The notes below the pieces were generated by a model. The model ran no database searches. It saw only the letters and a list, made by a program, of their open reading frames with translations, and was not told the origin of the DNA. DNA of 9,488 bases from positions 1 to 9,488 of the forward strand of contig JACIYQ010000034.1 in assembly GCA_014359855.1 (NCBI GenBank), read 5' to 3'. Position numbers and translations under genes: made by a program. Below, in pieces: positions 5,585-9,488 of this stretch (positions are counted from its first letter, which is position 1; each line of letters opens with the position of its first letter). The stretch is from Parvibaculum sp. Lineage in GTDB: Bacteria; Pseudomonadota; Alphaproteobacteria; Parvibaculales; Parvibaculaceae.

Positions 5585-6244
5585 TCACCCCGGCAGAACC
5601 CGCCAGACGCTGGTGTTGCGGACGTCCGTATCCTCAAGCTCGCGGGTGGTCTTCACGGCATAGGAGACGAGTTTCTCGAGGCCGGATTTGGGCAGATAGG
5701 TGCGGCCGGGATCGCCGATCAGCACCTCGACGCCTTCGCCGGCAAGGCGGCGGAGCCATGCCTCGATCCGTTCCGCCAGCGGGCGCTCATAACACATGTC
5801 CCCGACGAGAACGACGTCCCAGCCCCGGTTTTCCACGCCGGCAAGGTCATCAACCGTGGCCGCGACTTCGACGGCATTGACGGATGCGTTCAATTTGATT
5901 GCCTCGATGGCAAACGCATCGATATCGGCCGAGAGAACAGAATTTGCGCCGGATTTGGCTGCGGCAATACCAATTAGCCCCGAACCGGCTCCGAAATCCA
6001 GGACGCTTTTGCCGCTGACGACAGAGGGATTGTCCAGTATATAACGGGCCAGCGCCTGGCCTCCCGCCCAAGCAAAAGCCCAGAAAGGCGGAGGAAGTCC
6101 AGACTTCTCAAGCTCTTCCTCGGTCATTTGCCATATGGGCACAATTTCCGTGGCGAGATGGAGGCGGATTTCCGGAATGAGCGGGGCCTCATGGAGCGCC
6201 GTGTTGCCACGGATGAAATCGGCCATGTCGCGGCGCTCGCTCAT
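5585..6244 (-). CDS. Class I methyltransferase, ETF-beta lysine methyltransferase-like (METTL20 family)
   Basis: This 219-residue SAM-dependent methyltransferase has an N-terminal part (FIRGNTALHEAPLIPEIRLHL, 10-30) and then FWAFAWAGGQALARY (54-68). Next come the SAM-binding motif VLDFGAGSGLIGIAA (81-95) with acidic D107, the GDMCYE block (148-153), GDPGRTYLPKSGLE (177-190) and a C-terminal TDVRNTSVWRV (206-216). This set is typical of the METTL20/ETFBKMT group, which methylates lysines of the electron-transfer flavoprotein beta subunit; bacterial members have been studied in Agrobacterium. It is sometimes misnamed ribosomal protein L11 methyltransferase, whose N-terminal domain is absent here. 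The ATG at 6244 overlaps the ribF stop as ATGA. AAAGGAG sits only one base before it, so coupled re-initiation is likely; ATG 6226 is another possible start. The substrate is inferred from family and context. Confidence 0.8.
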   Translation of the reverse strand: MSERRDMADFIRGNTALHEAPLIPEIRLHLATEIVPIWQMTEEELEKSGLPPPFWAFAWAGGQALARYILDNPSVVSGKSVLDFGAGSGLIGIAAAKSGANSVLSADIDAFAIEAIKLNASVNAVEVAATVDDLAGVENRGWDVVLVGDMCYERPLAERIEAWLRRLAGEGVEVLIGDPGRTYLPKSGLEKLVSYAVKTTRELEDTDVRNTSVWRVLPG

Positions 6245-7191
6245 GCTCCTTTGCCAAGCGCGGCGAGCACCTCGCGCGCCCTCTCGCTATCCTTTGCGAT
6301 CTGCGCCTTGAGGCTGTCGAGCCCGTCGAATTTCCGTTCGGGCCGGAGATATTCGATGAAGGACACGGCGGCATGGGTGCCATAGAGATCGCCCTCGAAG
6401 TCGAAGATGTGGACCTCGAGGAGAACGTCCTGCTTGTCGAAGGTGGGGCGCCGGCCGACATTGGCAACGCCGTCATAGACGCCCTTGTGGGGCCCATCCT
6501 CGAACTCGATCCTTACCGCATAGACGCCGAGCGCCGGCTCGACATGGTCCTCCAGCGGCAGGTTCGCGGTCGGGAAGCCGATGGTCCGGCCGCGCTGGTC
6601 GCCTTGCTTGATATGCGTTTCGACGGTCCACCAGTGGCCGAGGAGTTTCGCCGCGCCACGCGGATCGCCCTTGGCCAGCAGCTCGCGGATGCGCGTGGAA
6701 GAAAAAGTGACGCCGTCTTCCTGAACTTCCTCGACGATGCTGACGCCGAAGCCTTCCACTTCGCCCATGTAGGAAAGCGCCGCCGCATCGCCGGCGCGGC
6801 CTTTGCCGAAACGGTAATCGTAGCCCGCGACGACATGAACGGCATGGAAGCCGTCGATCAGCACGTCGTGCACGAATTCCGGCGCCAGCCTTTGCGACAT
6901 TTTTTCGTCGAAGGGAAGCGCGGCAAGGATGTCGACGCCGAGGCGGTCGAGAAGCCTCGCCTTGGCGCGGAAGGGGGTGAGCCGGAAAAAGGGGCGATCG
7001 GGAAAGAAGAACTGTTGCGGATGCGGCTCGAAAACGAGGACGCCGAGCGGCACGCCCATCTCCGCCGCAATCGCCGCCGCCTTGCCGATCACCTGCTGGT
7101 GGCCGAGATGCACGCCGTCGAAATTGCCGAGCGCATAGACCGCTCCCCGGAGACCGGGCGCAATGTGTTCATGGTGACGGATGATCTGCAT
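6241..7191 (-). CDS. ribF: Bifunctional riboflavin kinase / FAD synthetase RibF
   Basis: This 316-residue protein turns riboflavin into FMN and then FAD. The N-terminal FMN adenylyltransferase domain has the nucleotidyltransferase motif LGNFDGVHLGH (21-31), FEPHP (54-58) and SSTRIR (164-169). The C-terminal riboflavin kinase domain has GRTIGFPTANL (201-211) with the PTAN motif, GVYAV, VGRRPTF (245-251) and LEVHIFDFEGDLYG (258-271). Both domains are complete. I place the start at ATG 7191 because relatives begin MQ(I/V)IR. An in-frame ATG at 7236 with GGAG ten bases upstream would add 15 residues and cannot be excluded. TTGACG at 7260-7255 could be a -35 element with a weak -10 (CATGAC) 17 bases on. 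The stop overlaps the methyltransferase start by four bases. Confidence 0.96.
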   Translation of the reverse strand: MQIIRHHEHIAPGLRGAVYALGNFDGVHLGHQQVIGKAAAIAAEMGVPLGVLVFEPHPQQFFFPDRPFFRLTPFRAKARLLDRLGVDILAALPFDEKMSQRLAPEFVHDVLIDGFHAVHVVAGYDYRFGKGRAGDAAALSYMGEVEGFGVSIVEEVQEDGVTFSSTRIRELLAKGDPRGAAKLLGHWWTVETHIKQGDQRGRTIGFPTANLPLEDHVEPALGVYAVRIEFEDGPHKGVYDGVANVGRRPTFDKQDVLLEVHIFDFEGDLYGTHAAVSFIEYLRPERKFDGLDSLKAQIAKDSERAREVLAALGKGA

Positions 7192-7299
7192 AGAGGGGGC
7201 CGGTGCTCCGGGCGGGTAAATTTGGCTCAAGGTCATGGCGGATCGGCTCCGCAGCGTCAAGTACGGGGCGGGAAACGAGGGTGACGTTGCGTTCTGCCG

Positions 7300-8157
7300 T
7301 TACCAGACGAGGCGCGGCATGGCGCCGACGGCGCTGACGCCCGCGCGCTCGAGGACATGGGCGACGCGCGCCTCCTCCGGCGCTTCCGGAGCGGGGCCGC
7401 AATCGGCCGCCGCGATGCCGCCTGTGATGAAGAGGGCGTCGATGCCGGTATCGTTTGCGCCCTTGATATCGGTGAGGGGCCCATCGCCAACGGCAAGAAT
7501 GCGGGCGTCGGGAACCGGCTTGCCCGCGAACTCCGCGAGCCGCCGGCGCGCGATGCCGTAGACGGGGCCATGCGGCTTGCCGAAATAGATTACCTGGCCC
7601 CCAAGTTCGCCATAGAGCTTCGCGAGCGCTCCCGCGCAATAGATGTGGCGGTCGCCGCGCTCGACCACGATGTCGGGATTGGCGCAGATAAGCGTGAGGC
7701 CGCGCGCGACGAGCCGTTCGAACTGCTCGCGATAGTCTTCCGGGCCCTCGATCTCGTCATTGAAGGGGCCGGTGACGAGAATGAAATTGGCATCGGACTC
7801 GCTGACGCGTTCGACACCGGTCTCGTCGAACAGCGCAAGGTCGCGGTCCGGTCCGATGTGATAGCAGCGCGTTCCGTGTTCATGGCTTGCGAGGCAGTGG
7901 CGCGTCGCATCGCCCGAGGTCAGAATGCCGTCATAGACATCGTGCGGAATGCCCATCTGCTCGAACATGACGGGCAGCGCATCGGACGGCCGAGGCGCGT
8001 TCGAAAGCAGCAGCACATGGCCGCCCTTCGCGCGGAAACTCGCCAGCGCTTCCGGCACGCCCGGATAGGCCCGGCGTCCGTTATGCAGCACGCCCCAGAC
8101 ATCGCAGAGAAGTGCATCGTATCGGCTGGCAATGGCCGAAAGTCCCGGGATCAGCAT
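7300..8157 (-). CDS. HAD-superfamily IIA phosphatase, TIGR01459 type (NagD-like)
   Basis: This 285-residue HAD hydrolase carries all four motifs. Motif I is CDVWGVLHNG with nucleophile D19, motif II LLLSNAPRPS (49-58), motif III K194 in YFGKPHGPVY, and motif IV VGDGPLTDIKGAN (223-235). A C2-type cap lies between motifs II and III (about 80-190), as in NagD and p-nitrophenyl phosphatases. The usual second Asp of motif I (DxD), which acts as acid/base, is Trp21 here. As I recall, DVWGV is the hallmark of the alphaproteobacterial TIGR01459 group, so it is not damage. The substrate is unknown; its place between rsmD and ribF makes a flavin or other nucleotide phosphate a reasonable guess but no more. 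ATG 8157 lies seven bases after the rsmD stop, with GAAGG three bases upstream. Confidence 0.88.
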   Translation of the reverse strand: MLIPGLSAIASRYDALLCDVWGVLHNGRRAYPGVPEALASFRAKGGHVLLLSNAPRPSDALPVMFEQMGIPHDVYDGILTSGDATRHCLASHEHGTRCYHIGPDRDLALFDETGVERVSESDANFILVTGPFNDEIEGPEDYREQFERLVARGLTLICANPDIVVERGDRHIYCAGALAKLYGELGGQVIYFGKPHGPVYGIARRRLAEFAGKPVPDARILAVGDGPLTDIKGANDTGIDALFITGGIAAADCGPAPEAPEEARVAHVLERAGVSAVGAMPRLVW

Positions 8158-8164
8158 GCGCCTT

Positions 8165-8731
8165 CTACTCAGCTTTCATGAAAACGATTTCGGTGTCGCG
8201 GTAGCGCCGCCGGTCGAGTTCCTCGAAACCGCCGGGCGCTTCGAAATCCGCCATGGCGCTTTCCTCGACGACGCAGAGCGCCTGCGGCGCAAGCCAGCCG
8301 CCCTCGCGCGCAGAGAGGAGCGCGGCGGTGCCGAGACCCTGTCCATAGGGCGGATCGGCGAAGACGAGCGAGAAGGCGGGACCGACGCTGCCGGGGCGCG
8401 GCCCGAGCCGCGTCGCATCGCGCTTGTAGATTTTCGCATGACCGTTGAGGCCCAAATGTTCAAGGTTCTCGCGGATCGCCGCGCGGCTTTCGGCGTGTTC
8501 TTCCACGAAGAGGGCGAAGGAGGCGCCGCGCGAGATCGCCTCGATGCCGAGCGCGCCGGTGCCCGCGAAGAGATCGAGCACGCGCGCGTCTTCGAGCGTG
8601 AAGCTGCCGAAATCGGCATGAGCGAGAATGTTGAACAATGCCTCGCGCGTGCGGTCGCTCGTCGGCCGCACCAGATCGCCTTTCGGCGCCGCGATGGGCC
8701 GGCCTCTAAGAGCGCCGCCGACGATCCGCAT
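8165..8731 (-). CDS. rsmD: 16S rRNA (guanine966-N2)-methyltransferase RsmD
   Basis: This 188-residue protein methylates G966 of 16S rRNA in the 30S subunit. It begins MRIVGGALRGRPI, with RPTSDRTREALFNIL (22-36) as an RNA-side family block. The SAM motif is DLFAGTGALGIEAISRGA (53-70) and the catalytic DPPYG is at 126-130. The start is ATG 8731 with AAGG seven bases upstream; an in-frame extension upstream (RKRPAQPAQERRP) does not match the family. The first 26 bases overlap the end of the pseudouridine synthase gene in another frame, so both rRNA-modifying genes are probably translated from one message. Confidence 0.95.
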   Translation of the reverse strand: MRIVGGALRGRPIAAPKGDLVRPTSDRTREALFNILAHADFGSFTLEDARVLDLFAGTGALGIEAISRGASFALFVEEHAESRAAIRENLEHLGLNGHAKIYKRDATRLGPRPGSVGPAFSLVFADPPYGQGLGTAALLSAREGGWLAPQALCVVEESAMADFEAPGGFEELDRRRYRDTEIVFMKAE

Positions 8732-9488
8732 GGGGCGCCTTTCTTGTGCCGGTTGTGCCGGCCTTTTTCTCACGGAAAGTTTTCAGTTTCGGCTTCGTGC
8801 CACCCGGCTTCGCGGATGGCTTGTCGCCGGCTTTTTTGGCTACAGCTTTGCCGCCCGCCCATTTTCCGCCGGAACTGCCGGCCGCCGGTCCCCCGGATGG
8901 CCGGACTTCGGCCGGTGCAAATTGTTCGGCATGGGCGCCGAGCTGATCCATCAATACGCGGTTCGGCACCTGCTTGATGTCGCCGGGCTCCAGATCGCCG
9001 ATCTGGAACGGGCCGAAGGAAAGCCGGATCAGCCGGTTGACGCTCAGTCCGAGTTCGGAAAGGACGCGCTTCACCTCGCGGTTCTTGCCTTCCTTGAGGC
9101 CGAGCGTGAGCCAGACATTCGATCCCTGCACCTTGTCGATCACCGCCTCAATCGGACCGTAGCGCACGCCTTCGACGGTGATGCCGTTCTTCAGCTTGTC
9201 GAGATCGGCCTGGGTGATGCGGCCCCAGGCGCGGACGCGGTAGCGCCGCGTCCAGCCCGTCGAAGGCAGTTCGAGAAGGCGCGCCAGCTCGCCGTCATTG
9301 GTGAGAAGCAGCAGGCCCTCGGTATTGATGTCGAGGCGCCCGACCGAGACGACGCGCGGAATATCTTCCGGCAGCTTCTCGAACACGGTGGTACGGCCTT
9401 CCGGATCCTTTGCCGTGGTGACGAGGCCGGCGGGCTTGTGGTAGCGCCACAGCCTTGCCGGCTCCCGCGCCGGGAGCGCCTTTCCGTC
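8706..9488 (-). CDS. rRNA large/small-subunit pseudouridine synthase, RluB/RsuA family (N-terminus outside window)
   Basis: The last 260 codons are present; the frame is open to the right edge, so the start and the N-terminal S4 RNA-binding domain lie outside. Visible are LWRYHKPAGLVTTAKDPEGR (residues 13-32 of the visible part), the catalytic motif VGRLDINTEGLLLLTNDGEL with the nucleophilic Asp (residue 53), RRYRVRAWG, and GLKEGKNREVKRVLSELGLSVNRLIRLSFGPF. The end is a disordered tail of about 80 residues rich in Lys, Ala, Gly and Pro, as often in alphaproteobacteria. RluB (23S U2605) and RsuA (16S U516) cannot be told apart safely without the N-terminus; the tail and LWRYHKP block lean towards RluB. 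The tail end overlaps rsmD by 26 bases. Confidence 0.9.
   Translation of the reverse strand, partial: DGKALPAREPARLWRYHKPAGLVTTAKDPEGRTTVFEKLPEDIPRVVSVGRLDINTEGLLLLTNDGELARLLELPSTGWTRRYRVRAWGRITQADLDKLKNGITVEGVRYGPIEAVIDKVQGSNVWLTLGLKEGKNREVKRVLSELGLSVNRLIRLSFGPFQIGDLEPGDIKQVPNRVLMDQLGAHAEQFAPAEVRPSGGPAAGSSGGKWAGGKAVAKKAGDKPSAKPGGTKPKLKTFREKKAGTTGTRKAPHADRRRRS

Noticed and set aside
5446..5637. N-terminal extension of the isomerase by 64 codons
   Set aside because: The extension is unlike any crotonase N-terminus, whereas ATG 5445 has a ribosome binding site and the normal family start.
6373..7284. Plus-strand open frame opposite ribF, and a similar one opposite the HAD gene (7357-8181)
   Set aside because: Both are antisense to intact enzymes and show no domain of their own.
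7192..7299. FMN riboswitch ahead of ribF
   Set aside because: The 108-base gap is too short for an FMN riboswitch and shows none of its conserved helices; ribF is also not a usual target.
1..9488. CRISPR array, tRNA, rRNA, insertion sequence or a defence island beyond the toxin-antitoxin pair
   Set aside because: No regularly spaced repeats, cloverleaf, rRNA segments, transposase or terminal repeats were seen; most genes are ordinary housekeeping types.

Overview
The window looks like a piece of alphaproteobacterial chromosome. The base composition is GC-rich, start codons include GTG, and the gene types fit Hyphomicrobiales/Parvibaculum-like bacteria: a DUF6101-type protein, a TIGR01459-type HAD phosphatase, an ETF-beta lysine methyltransferase-like enzyme and an RluB/RsuA-type synthase with a long Lys/Ala/Gly tail. 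The taxon is inferred from protein resemblance only. No rRNA, tRNA, CRISPR array or insertion sequence was seen.

Left part (1-1430). The start of a MAPEG-family membrane protein runs off the left edge on the minus strand. Divergent from it is a damaged locus. The first third of a macro-domain (YmdB-like) gene is joined, out of frame, to what reads as its own last 24 codons. The macro stop codon is followed directly by the mature part of a YceI-family protein that has lost its start codon and signal peptide. Convergent with yceI, and sharing stop-codon bases with it, is arfB, which encodes a ribosome-rescue peptidyl-tRNA hydrolase.

Middle part (1430-4660). A two-gene toxin-antitoxin operon (HigB/Gp49-like RelE-fold toxin, then XRE antitoxin) diverges from arfB. 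The AT-rich gap between them holds a perfect 10-bp inverted repeat, a 14-bp palindrome and two tandem 16-bp repeats, which are good operator candidates. Then come ubiD (prenylated-FMN-dependent decarboxylase, minus strand) and a DUF6101-like protein of unknown function (plus strand).

Right part (4657-9488). Six minus-strand genes run rluB/rsuA-like synthase (partial), rsmD, HAD phosphatase, ribF, ETF-beta lysine methyltransferase-like enzyme, then an ECI2-like enoyl-CoA isomerase. Several are tightly spaced or overlapping. The first two modify rRNA. The last three suggest a flavin and fatty-acid-oxidation theme: RibF makes FAD, ETF is an FAD protein that takes electrons from acyl-CoA dehydrogenases, and the isomerase feeds unsaturated acyl-CoAs into beta-oxidation.

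No clearly new multi-gene system is evident. The points most worth checking are the doubly deleted macro/yceI locus, the operator-rich region shared by arfB and the toxin-antitoxin operon, and the ribF / ETF methyltransferase / isomerase neighbourhood.
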